64,000 bases of DNA from Thozetella sp. PMI_491. Its lineage: Eukaryota; Ascomycota; Sordariomycetes; Chaetosphaeriales; Chaetosphaeriaceae. The notes below the pieces were generated by a model. The model searched no databases, was not told the origin of the DNA, and saw only the letters and a program-made list of their open reading frames with translations. The stretch is from the NCBI GenBank assembly GCA_021432635.1, contig MU270071.1, forward strand, positions 220,392 to 284,391, in the 5' to 3' direction. Shown here in pieces: positions 48,489 through 59,197 of this stretch. The position numbers were made by a program, and so were the translations under genes. Position 1 is the stretch's first letter. Every line of letters starts with the position of its first letter.

Positions 48489-48893
48489 TTTGGTTGACGG
48501 GGAATGCGATACGTGAGGGATGGTGTGTTCAAGGAGAGAGGCTCCGGAGACCGGACGAGGTTGTTGGTTATGGGCTACCCAATTCAGTATTCAGTATTTC
48601 ATTGGGTCGAGCTCAATAGGGTGAATTAATTGTGTGTGATCTATTGTTTGGAAAACACCGGGGGAACAAAGAGAACCTAGAAGTACCCCACTTCGGCTTT
48701 CACTCCACCCTCCCTTGCATCACCCCCGATCTTCTTCACTTTCTACGACCTTTCCATTCTTCTCACCTTCTCGCAAATCGCAATCTATCATCACTTCTGA
48801 TCCCTTCCATTTCTACCATCGATTTCGTGAGCCATTCAAACATCACAACTTCCTCTTCGGCCAAATTTCTCACACATCATCGTCCAGCGCAGC
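48489..48893. promoter_or_regulatory. Bidirectional promoter region of the MAT core
   Basis: The 405 bp between the start codons of two divergent MAT-region genes. It is AT-rich with pyrimidine-rich stretches before the HMG gene (about 48700-48880), typical of fungal promoters. It must carry control elements for both genes; no specific binding site is claimed. Confidence 0.6.
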
Positions 48894-49996
48894 ATGGCCG
48901 CTCCAGTCAACCCAATGGCGGTCATCCTTTCATCCAGCGACCAACATCAGCAGCATAGTCTGGACATGATGACTGACATGATGAGTGGAATTGAGTCCAA
49001 TGTCTACCGTATCGAGCTAGATGTGATTTGGAACAACATGGTCCTTCAGTTCACTCCATTCAACGTCGCGTTCGTCACTAGTCTTCCCACTGCGATTTAC
49101 CATAGCCTCGACGCAGCTGCCCGTGATATTCTCAAGCAGAATTTCGAGTGAGTCATCTTTAGTAAAGCTTTTATCATTACTTGTTTTCTGATTGAGAATT
49201 CTAGGAAGCACACCAACTTTGTTGGCAAATTCATTCGCGATGGCACCAATTCAGAGCGATGGCTCCTTGGGCCCGCTTATGTGTTCAAAGATGACATTCA
49301 TATCATCAATGATGAGGAGGTTTACCTACCTCACCAAGCTGAGGATGCAGAAAGCAAAAAGTCATCGGAACCTCCTGCGAAGAAAATTCGCATTCGCCGC
49401 CCTCCCAACGCCTACATCTTGTATCGCAAGGATCATCATGAGCTGGTCAAGAAAGCATTTCCAGGAATCCACAATAATCAGATCTGTAAGCTACGTTCTC
49501 TCCTTTCACAGCAACTTGGACATGTGCTAACAAGATAGCGACCATCATTGGGGCAAAGTGGCGGAACGAGGACGCGAGCGTCAAGCTTCATTACCACAAC
49601 CGCGCAACTCAGCTTCGCAATGATCTTCTGAAGCTCTTCCCGGACTACAAGTACCAACCACGAAAGCCCGGCGAGAAGAAGAAGCGTGCTCGGCGAGGCA
49701 CTCAGGTTGCAAACGAGCCTATCACCGTGGGAAGTCTTACCTCAGAAGACCTCGAGAATCTAAAATTCAACCGCCGGGACGAGAACCTAGGCGCAGATCT
49801 GGTCGACAGTCGGCTCTACCGAGGCTTCCATTGCCAGGACGCAGTTGACGTGAAAGAATCGCAGGCCACTGATATTGCCAACTTCAACTTCGCCCAGGGC
49901 ATGGGTGATGATGAAGATTACTCGACCGTCCCAATGGATACCGACTATGATGAGGACGCTCTTCGAGCGCTGCTTGACGGAGATATTGTCTTCTAA
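48894..49996 (+). CDS. MAT1-2-1: Mating-type protein MAT1-2-1 (MATA-HMG transcription factor)
   Basis: Three exons, 48894-49147, 49205-49485 and 49539-49996, give 330 residues. The HMG box begins at about residue 150 with RPPNAYILYRKDHHELVKKA and ends near KPGEKKKRAR at about 225. The second intron (49486-49538) splits the first base from the rest of a serine codon in NNQI-S, the conserved intron position of ascomycete MAT HMG genes. The N-terminal region (ELDVIWNNMVLQF... SLPTAIYHSL) resembles the conserved region before the box in MAT1-2-1 proteins. The C-terminus is acidic. The protein should be a nuclear DNA-binding regulator of mating identity and pheromone/receptor genes. The APN2-proximal position also suits MAT1-1-3, but the RPPNAYILYRKD box and the lack of MAT1-1-1 favour MAT1-2-1. 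Confidence 0.92.
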
Positions 49997-51145
49997 ATGC
50001 ACTGGACATGCGCGTTGAGGCCTAGAACGGGGAGGTTTCTTCGAAAGTCTACGGTATTGGGACATCAGATCGTTTACTCAAGTTTCCCTTCAGATCTGTC
50101 TCCGCAATCCGTCAAATATCTACCTCCAGCATGGAGAAGATAACAGTTTGAGTCTTGGCAGCAGCAGTCAAGATCATGTCGACGTCTGGCTTCTCTCTCG
50201 CCTCTTGCCGACGTCCCTGGACAGGAGGGCATGAGTACACGGTTTACGAGGGCTTATGGCTTACGATCCCGGGGAGTTATTTGCTTTTCCTATGTCTTTT
50301 CCTATTCGACACTCTACAAAACGGCGCAGTTGAGATTGGGAGGCGCAAGCCAGGCGGACAAGGACGAAAGGTTTGCAAGGCACCGGCCTCGGCTCGCCCT
50401 GGTCGGTCTTTGCCTGCCTTGGCTGCCTAATACGACGGATTTCCTCAACTCTGGTCTCTCCCAAATGGGTTTCAGTGACGGGATTTCTCCTAGCTTTCAT
50501 TTACCAACCTGCTTTCATCGGATTTGCCTTTGGCGCACCAGTTGTGGTCCGCCCCTCCAGACTGTCATATCCACGCTGCCCCGAGATAGGCGCAACAGCA
50601 GCAATGACATAGGTAGATAGGTAGTTAAGCAGTAACTGATAACGAATGATTTTACTTGTCACCCTAGTCTTGCCTTTCAGTTCGCCCGCCACGAATCCTG
50701 TGATGTTGTTCCGCCTGCTACTCGCAATTTTGTGCCTACCCACACACTCGCTTCCTGTCATGAAGGTCAACATTAAATACGAGGAGACAGAATACGGAGG
50801 GGAACTCCCCCCACCGGTGTCGATGGTGTGGGCGAACTAGTTCTTTTACAATGTATATTGGTGATACTGCTCGACACGATAGGCAAGGAGGCCCGACATG
50901 CGCCTAAGAGACATCTCTATAGCAACTAAAACAGCAGGAAGCTCGACGAGTGGACTGCATCATTCCTCAACGCCGCCTAACAACACCTCGTGATCTTCGA
51001 TCACTGAAGCCGGTACCTGTGTGTCCATAATTTTCCTTCCCATCTCTTTATGTTATCATAACGGCGTATCTTGAATGTGGCGCCACCAACGCTTCCGGTG
51101 GCGATAATCTTGATCTATTGGCAGGCAACACATGCCCAGATACCA
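49997..51145. other. Convergent 3' intergenic region (MAT1-2-1 / APN2)
   Basis: About 1.15 kb between two facing 3' ends with no supportable gene. The right boundary of the low-GC MAT segment lies within it, probably near 50.1-50.4 kb, where GC rises again. Confidence 0.5.
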
Positions 51146-53434
51146 TCACCTTCGGCCACTCCAGTCGCTGCTCCATATGAATGTTCGGCAACGGAATTCA
51201 GTTCCTTGCTCTTTATCCCCAGAAGGTCCTAGCGGCCGCGAACACATGAAAAATGATCTGCCTGTATGAGTGTCAGCCATTCGTTTGTTCCAAAACAAGA
51301 CGTACGATGCTGGCATCAAAAATAGAAGGCCTATCGCAAAGTGCCATTTCTTCCTGCTGGCGGGAAAGTAGGGGATGGGAGGAAGGAAGATACATACCGC
51401 GATTCATGCCGGCTTTCTTCGTGACGAGAGTCTGGCAGTCCTCGCCGTGCTCACACTTGGGGACGACCCGCTTGCCTAGGAGTTTCGACCAGGACTCTTT
51501 CGCAACGATGGGGTCGATGACTCTGTCGGATTGCAAGTTGCTAGGATCAAAGCTGTCCTCCGACTCTCCGGTAGTGCTCGTTTGCGAAGTTGGGGCCTGG
51601 TCTGTGCTGCGCACCTCCCCGGCCCGGGGTTTGGCAGGCGAGAGCGAACTGGCGGGAGACGAGGCCCAATCACCCGGGCCGTCGGTTTGTGCGGCTGCGC
51701 CATCTTCTGGATTCGCAGGAAGAGTTGCGTTCTTTGGCTTGAAGAAGCCTTTGAGGCTCTTTTGGGAAAGACCTGGACCTTTCCCAGAAGGATCCTTCGA
51801 TGATGACGCTTTTGCCTTCTTCTGGGGACGGACAGTAGATATTGGAGGCTCGAACGTCCGCTTCGGGATGGTTGTGGTCTGGGCCCTCATATCCGTGGTA
51901 CGCAAATCCGGGGATGTTATGTACTGAGGCGAGTCTAGCAATTGTGGATGAGCGGTGTCGTCAGCATGATCAAGCGTTGTGTTGAGGGGAGTCGAGGCCG
52001 AGGATGATGGGGCCATGGCCAGACCAGCCAGTTTGGTTGGGGGATCCTGCGTAGCGGAAGGCTTCTTAGCGAACATGTCCCGGATGTTGCGTCGACGGTC
52101 AAACTCGGGGATAAGTTTCGCTGATGTTGGCAGGATGTCTTTCGTGGACCACTCCCGGAGGCGCTTCCCGTCCCGGAACATGTCATCCGGATTCATGACG
52201 TCGGCGAGAGATATTTCCTTGCCGTCTCGGGTTACCGTGTCTGCCAAAATGGCATAGACAGGACAGTGGTCCGAACCGAAAAGGCCCTCTTGTATATTTG
52301 CATCAACGAACCAATCTTTGATGCCGGAGGTGCAAAGAACATAGTCGATCCGACTGCCGAAGTTGCCCGGCCTCGCGTTCTTCTTAGTCTCCCAGCAGGT
52401 GTACATGCCCAGGCGAGTAGGATGGAGTTCCCGGCAGAGATCCCACATGACGGGATGCTCTCGGCCTTCATCCCGCTCTCCGAGCACCTCGCCGCCAAAG
52501 ACAAATTGGTTGAAGAAGCGGCGGGAGGGCATGGATATGAACTCTTCGTACGCCATCCCTTCCTTCCGGAGCCTCTCCGCGAGGCCAGCAGCGTCAAGCT
52601 CGCCACGGATAATGTTCAGATCGCCGCAGAGAAAGACTTGTTTGCCCATGGCGACTAGGTTGCGGATGCGGGCATCGAGAGCGTCGGTAAATGCCAGCCG
52701 GAACTCGGTCCTCGATTCATCTCGAGTGGCTGGGGAGTAGACGCCGATAAGTACAAAGGCAGGAAACTCGAGGAGCACGCAGCGCCCCTCGGAGTCGATG
52801 ACGGCATCGTCCATGGAGAGCTGGCTAGGCCGGGGGTACCCCCCGATTTGCTGACTCTCGGGTAGCTCTCGGAACTTGAGGGTCGAGCCGGGAGGACAAA
52901 GAGCGCCTGTGATGCCTTCTTCAGCGCGGATTGGGCAGCACTTCGAGTTCCTGGTGTAGATGGCAACTCCCGAGTAACCTAGACTAAGCGTCAGCGGGGG
53001 ACCAGGGCGCCACTTGAAGATATTGGGCGGCATTACCCTTCTTGTGCTTGGGGAGACTGAAGAAGACGTCCCAGCCGGGAACCAAGACCATATCGTCCTG
53101 GAGATCCTTGCGTTGGATCTTGGTCTCTTGCATGACGACGATGTCTGCCTCGAGCGTGTCGAACATAGCCTGGCGTATGCTAGTTAGCTAGCGCTGGACT
53201 TGTAAGCTAGAGACTATTTAGTTACTGCACCTGGAAGGTCCTGTTTTCTCTCCATGGCTGGTACCCAAACGGATTCCTATGAGCTGTGAGATACCATACT
53301 CGACGGTCGACGGCCGGTCGTCATGTTGCCACGAACCTGATGCCGTTCACTGGAAAGCGTTAGAGGGCCTTCGAAAGCGTTGGCCAAACTGCGGGCGACC
53401 GCTCACCATTCCACGTAGTTATTCGCAGCCCCAT
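51146..53434 (-). CDS. APN2: DNA-(apurinic/apyrimidinic site) lyase / AP endonuclease 2
   Basis: Six exons, 53434-53407, 53349-53337 (13 nt), 53276-53231, 53169-53037, 52978-51398 and 51261-51146, join in phase to 638 residues. The first three exons build the family N-terminus MGLRITTWNVNGIRNPFGYQ. Catalytic motifs of the exonuclease III fold follow: VMQETK, CGDLNI and GSDHCPVY. QKSLKGFF (at about 51737-51760) fits the PIP-box consensus for PCNA binding. The last splice completes a C-terminal GRF zinc finger (CEHGEDC ... FFMCSRP ... FRCRTFIW). The enzyme cuts abasic sites and trims blocked 3' ends in base-excision repair. APN2 is the standard right flank of Sordariomycete MAT loci. It is transcribed toward MAT1-2-1. 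Confidence 0.96.
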
Positions 53435-53998
53435 CTTGCCATGGGCCCGGGCACTTCACGAGGTGGCGTCAAACCATCTGCTTCGCTTCTTGCTGCCTTG
53501 CAGTCTCATGCGGTGTGGCGAGATGGCCGCGGAAGAAGCTTGCCAACACCAAATGGAGGGGGAAGATGGAACTAGGCTCGCTCGGCGATGATCAAGTTCG
53601 TGAGCCCAGCCTCAGGACCCAGTTTGCTTTGGACGCAGCCTGTCGAGCAGAAAATAGGCATCAAGGATCACCGCTGTGGCATAACTACATGAGCTGCACC
53701 GCCGCCGTCTCATACCGCCACGCGTAATCTACTGGAGTCGCGGGAGGGAACGCACGGCCCCGCTGCGTCTCTCACCTCCCAAAGTGACACGGAATCACGT
53801 GATCAAGAATTGCTGACTCATATCGCCGGGAGCTTTTGGAGTTTGCTAGGTCCCCACAACAATCAGGTGATTTTGAGCTCGCTCAGTTCCGGTGACCTCA
53901 CGCCCACCCGCATCAGCCGATTCTTGCCAGAACTTCACCATCTTCAACTTGCCATTGAGCTCACCCACCACCCGCGACACCACCCATCTCCGCTCAAA
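53435..53998. promoter_or_regulatory. Divergent upstream region APN2 / COX13
   Basis: 564 bp between two start codons on opposite strands, so both promoters lie here. No individual element is claimed. Confidence 0.5.
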
Positions 53999-54774
53999 AT
54001 GTCTGCCCAGCGCCAGGTCGCTCGCCTGGCCGCCAATCTGCGTGCCCCGGCCGCGCGCTCGACCGTCCAGCGTCGTCTTTACAGCACCGAGAACACCTTT
54101 GTCCGCGAGCGTCGCCACGTCAAGGAGCACGCTGAGGGCACCACCGGTAGGAGACTCGCACCAGATCTGCTCAATTGACACCAAGAACATGGAAACTGAC
54201 AGCTATTGACTCCAGAGCTCTGGCGCAAGATCTCCATCTAGTATGCCGCACCCTCTCCGACCCCTTGCGTGATTAACCTCTTGCCGAGGCATTCGATGCC
54301 AATTGCCCCATAGACGCATCGAAGCACCGAATGAATCCAGATAGCACAAAAGAAGGGAACTGGTGTGGAACTGTCACGACCGAGAGTATCTGCTGACCGT
54401 CTCCTGCAGCGCCGTCATCCCGGCCCTCGGCCTCGCTGCCTACAACGCCTACAACCTCTGGAATGAGCACTGGGACCACTGGTCCCACCTCCCCCCCCTG
54501 GAGGAGCGTGTCGAGTACCCTTACCAGAACATCCGCTCCAAGAACTTCCCTTGGGGCGACGGTGACAAGGTCAGTCCAGATGAAAACCGTCCTCTGCATC
54601 GAGAATCTTGCTAACCCCGCGACAGACCCTGTTGTATGCTACCTCTCCACCCCCCGCTGCCATTCCCGTGGCCGAGATGCCGATCCCGCCTATTAGGACA
54701 GAAATCGGCCTTGCTAACTTCCTCATAGCTGGAACACGGACGTCAACTACCACAACAAGGACAAGACCAAATAA
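53999..54774 (+). CDS. COX13: Cytochrome c oxidase subunit VIa (COX13)
   Basis: Five exons, 53999-54146, 54216-54240 (25 nt), 54410-54569, 54626-54633 (8 nt) and 54729-54774, give 128 residues. The spliced product reads ELWRKISIYAVIPALGL through the single membrane helix. It continues with YNLWNEHWDHW, then the conserved PLEERVEYPYQNIRSKNFPW and GDGDKTLFWNTDVNYHNK. The start is an Arg/Ala/Ser-rich mitochondrial presequence. Subunit VIa is a nuclear-encoded peripheral part of complex IV in the inner mitochondrial membrane. Each junction keeps the family alignment, so even the 8-nt exon (Thr-Leu plus two bases of Phe) is well supported. COX13 next to APN2 is a conserved MAT-flank arrangement. 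Confidence 0.95.
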
Positions 54775-55428
54775 GCGGACATCTGTGTGCCTGTAGGCCC
54801 TGCATCCTATAGAGGAGGAACTCGAGGAAGGAAAGGGGTGTTGCAGTGTATAGATGGAGACTCGGGGACGAAGAGGTCAGACTGACCGACTTGTACATGT
54901 TTCCTAGAGTCAGACAATCAAAGATAGCTGTTGAGCTCTACTCTTAATCTCGAGCCACATCTCCGCGACTAATGATGTCCACGCTTTGGGAGCTTGCCGA
55001 GGGCACGCTTGGGAAGAGACCAGAACTCCGTAGACATAACTGGGATCGCAGGCGGGCGGAACAGGACACAATCAGCAGTGCCGTCATCGGTAGGAAACCC
55101 TAGCTTGTCTTATGCAACACCTAGGAGGTAATGCTTAGCATGTGGTCGCTTGATTTCATCGTGACCCATCGGGCATAGGTACAGAATTCCTCGGCGCCTT
55201 GTCCTTAGCCGCGGACAGACCTCTTGCCATGCTACTTCGCGGAAGCTAGCTGCTCGTCGTAGCGGTACTCGCCCCTGGCTGCTCCGTCAACCGGGTGGCG
55301 CCATTCTACCCTGAGCCTCTTTTCCTCTTCCTCGCGAATTCCTCCACATCTCCGTCCGGGTCCTCCTCGGCTGTGCGTGCCTCGTTCGAGGGAGACTCGG
55401 ACTGCGCCCTACAGGGAAGGCATTATGT
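54775..55428. other. Convergent 3' intergenic region (COX13 / APC5)
   Basis: 654 bp between facing 3' ends. It should contain both poly(A) sites; no gene is seen. Confidence 0.5.
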
Positions 55429-57890
55429 CTATTCGTTCCTCATATCAGCATCTTTCCTGAGTGCAAGGTATTTCGCAGCACAATCTTCGGCTAGGTTGTC
55501 GTTCCCCATCACACGCATCACCGTAGCCTTCTTTGCTAGCATCTCGCACTGCCTGTCAACATCTTCCACGGCTGAGAAGTGCTTGAGCGCCAAGTCTAGC
55601 GTTCCGTCAGCCTTGTTGAGGAATTCCATCTGCTTCTTGCCCCCTGGCGCGCGGGATTGCACGTCCTGCACGTCCCCGGCCTGGCCGATGTAGGCATCTG
55701 CTAGGAGGCTGTATAAAAGGCCCGACGTGTAAGCCGTGTCGCACTCAAGGCAGCGAGGCAGCACCGCTAGAAGCAACGACGTAGCGGCCGTGAACTCGCC
55801 CAACGAAGTAAGCACGTTCGCGAGGGCACCAATCGCATGCCACAGCAGCGGGATGAGCCTCGCTCTCCACGCCATGCTAGCTGCGCGCATGACAATAGTA
55901 AAGCCCTTTTGCGGGCGGCCAGCACGGTCGAACAGGTGGGCCTTGTGCAGCAGCAGACGCACCCGTAGTGCAATGTCCTTATTGTTGTCACGGAGCTCGG
56001 CAAGGCTGTCCTCCACCTTGGCGAAGGCGGCGGACAGGTCGCCGTGGCGCGTCAGTGCCTCGATGTGCAGCATGTCAACGAGATAGACAAGGTCCGGATC
56101 GAGGTCCTCCGGCCGGGACTGTAGTAGCTGGGAAAGAAGGATGTCTGCCGAGTCGAGATTCCCACGGTGGAGGTCCCGCCTGAGCTTCAAGAGGCCGCGG
56201 TACTTGTGCCAGTACTGGTTGGGCTTCCACGAGCGCATGGCATTCGACTCCAAGAGGTTTTCGAGCTTCTCGAACGCCTCACTGTACCGGCCTCGGCCGG
56301 CAAGGAGCCCGGAAAGGCGGCAGATGATCTTCATCTCGTCATCAAACACCGAGTCGCGTTTGTGGCAGCGCAGGAACACCTCGCAGGACATCTCGGACAG
56401 GCTAGGCAGGCCGAGGCGGTCCCACAGCGTCACGGCCATGAGGGACTGGGCGCCAAACATGTTCTTCATATTATGCTCGACGAGAATCTGGGAACTGCGC
56501 ACCATGCTCTCGAAGGCGCTGGCCATGCTGTCGCCGGCCGAAAGACCCATCTTCGCCTCGCTCAGCAGGGCGGAGCTCCACAGCGCCCAATTGTACGACT
56601 CCTTGGCCTTAACACGGAGATAGGCGAGGTTCTCCTTGCCGTTGCCGAGCGTGCTGTTTGTCTCGAGCTCCTTGACTAGTTCTGGATGGCCGCGGCCGAA
56701 GTGGAAAAGCCAGTTCAGGGCGAAGTTGAGGCACGTCATGTCCTTGTTCTCCCGCGCCACCGAAACGGTCTCGAGCATGGCCGCCACGGCTTCTCGGTGG
56801 CAGCCGAAGTCGGACTGCACGATAGCAAGATTCATGAGGGCATATTGATAGAATGCCCTGTCTCTGTTCTGCATCGTGTAGTCGAAGTATCTGTAGAGGT
56901 AGTCGAACGAAGTGGAATAGTCACCAGACCGCCAGGCATCGAGGAACCTAGCCAGCGTCAACCGCGCGATTCAGATTGGCGCAGCGCGGAGGAGGTAGGG
57001 GAACATACTTGATGTAGTGGGCCAAGCTCGGAATCACCGCGCTTGCGTCTATGAGGTGTCTGAACCGCTCTCGAATTACGGTGGGCACCCGGTTGCCGAA
57101 CTCTGCGCAGGTTAGAGACAAGCGCCTTCGTCTGAGGTCGGAGGGCGCACTCACGCTGCATCTGCCGGATCTGGAACTCCAGCAAGCTCTCTACCTCATC
57201 CGTGCTGACAGGAAGGTCGACAGGCTGTTCCGGCAAGAGGACCCCGGCATAAGGAACGATTGCAATGTTGTCGATATTGGGACCCCACTCGTCCTCGCCG
57301 TTGGCGAGCACAGTATCGAAGCTGAGCCGCCCCGCACCAGGGTGCCGCCGCTTCCACTGCCTGGCAGTCGGCTCGCGGTAGATGACGAACGAGTTCCATA
57401 GCTCCGAGACGTTGTGGAAGGGCAACCTGGTGAACTCGAGGTGAGACTGTCTTAGGAACGTGCCTAGAGGCGAATTCCGAGAAATGGGAATTGGGGGCCC
57501 GTCGAGAGCTGTGTCCTGGCGGAGCTGCTCCTTGGTTTTGGCCAAGAGCCAAAGACGGCGGTCGAAGAAATCGTGCAGCGCGTGGAGCGAATCAATCGCC
57601 CAAAGCTTGTCCAAAAATTTGTCCCACAGCCGGCGGCCGGGCATGGAGGAAGGGATGGGGCCTAGGAGCTTCTCAAAGTCCTTGGCGTTGAGCATTAGGT
57701 TCACCGTGCTGTCAACTTTTTGCCAGTGGTCACCGGGTTGTGAGGGCTGGTACGATGCCTCGCCATCGAGGATGTGCGATGTGAGGAAGGAGAGGACGGG
57801 GACAATGGCATCGTTAGGCACCGCAGCCTCAGAATAGAGCTCGACGAGCGAGAGCAGGCCGATCTTGGCCGGGGTGAGATATCGTGCCAT
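55429..57890 (-). CDS. APC5: Anaphase-promoting complex subunit 5
   Basis: Three exons, 57890-57155, 57102-57009 and 56947-55429, give 782 residues; ATG 57890 (MARYLTPAKIGLLSLVELY) is the first true ATG. Residues of about 245-300 contain the APC5 core built across both splices (FGNRVPTVIRERFRHLIDAS, HYIKFLDAWRSGDYSTSFDY). The Tyr-rich segment RYFDYTMQNRDRAFYQYALM follows. The rest is a series of helical repeats of TPR type, typical of this scaffold subunit. APC5 is part of the cyclosome, the nuclear ubiquitin ligase that drives exit from mitosis. Its length fits filamentous-fungal homologues. APN2-COX13-APC5 is a known syntenic block beside MAT. Confidence 0.94.
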
Positions 57891-59197
57891 GGTGATGTTC
57901 AGCAAAGCTACCGGGGCTCGCTACGTAATCCACTGATGCGATGTGCTTAAGCTAAGTCAAGGCAGCCAAGTTAGGCAATGTACGGGCTCTGCCGAGGTGA
58001 CGAGACGAGTATGAAGTAGCGAGAGGAGGGTAGGTAGTGCAGGGCGGCCGCTGGGGTCCCTGCTCATACAGAACTCTCCACCTGAGCCAAGGAAGGAGAG
58101 GCAGAAAGTCCCGCGAAACTGGGTGGAAGGAGCATCGCGCGCGCCGATTTTTGGCTGGTGGTTGGGCGACACGCGATTCGGCCACCAAAGAAGCCCCGTT
58201 GCTAGGTTCAGCAAAGACGCGTAGCACGCGAAGAGGAGGGGCTCGACCAGTGCAGCCCTGGGGGGGGGGGGGGGGCCAAAACGACCCAAATAGTAATATT
58301 TTCACCTTCTCCAAACTGGAAAATCCAGGTCTAAGAGATTGTCGTAGGAGAAGAAGAGAAGGAGGGGAGTTGCAAGTAAATTTGAGATGTGAGGGTTGCG
58401 CCAAGACAACACCATGCCTGGGGCATACTCTGTATTCGCATTACCTATTGGGTTTTGCTGCTTCGAAGAGGTCAACCGGCAATATCTCGGCTTAACTCAC
58501 TAAGAGCTTTACCGAGCGAACGCCAGCCACGAGTGCCCTGACGTCTCCCATCTTGGAAGCATTTCATTACCTCTGCAAAGAATTATTGGTATCTATGCTG
58601 AGCGAACGATTTAGCTCCTTGTCTTCCTGTTGCCAGAGGCGCAATCAATAATGTACAATATGTATAACCGTCGCGGGGACAACAAGCCAGATGCGGCCAC
58701 CCCCATCCTGTCCTCACCGTTTCCTAGTTCGCAAACCTCTGAATCTCATACTGGACGAAGCCAACTTCCCTGGCCCTCAGCAATGAAGCCCTCTAACTCC
58801 GTGTCACTCCGGAAATTCCTCTTACATCCACGAAGCAACCGGCGATCCGTGGTCAACATGTGTGCTCTTCTTGCCACCCAACTCCGAACTCATAGCAAAG
58901 ACTGAGAGAAAAAAAAAAAACCCCGAAATCGCTCTGCAAAGAGTGTCTGGACCAATGCAGGGACTGCGATTTGGGAGGTTAAGCGGAAGTACCCCTGAAA
59001 GTCGTGGGGTAACACCCTCCCATTAGGATGGTGAGTAGAAACAGGGCTGGGCCCCGTCTCTGGGAATATGATAGCAGCTGTATCAGCGGCAGCTGAGGCA
59101 GTATGGATCTCTACTCGTGAAAGTATAGCATCCCTCTTCCAACTCTGGTATGCCCTAAGAGGCAACCAGTTTGGATCCGCAGCACCTCTCACGGTGC
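57891..59197. other. Intergenic region APC5 / JmjC gene
   Basis: About 1.3 kb with no supportable gene. It contains a G-run of about 14 at 58260-58274 and an A-run at about 58909-58920. It holds the APC5 promoter and the 3' side of the JmjC gene. Confidence 0.5.
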
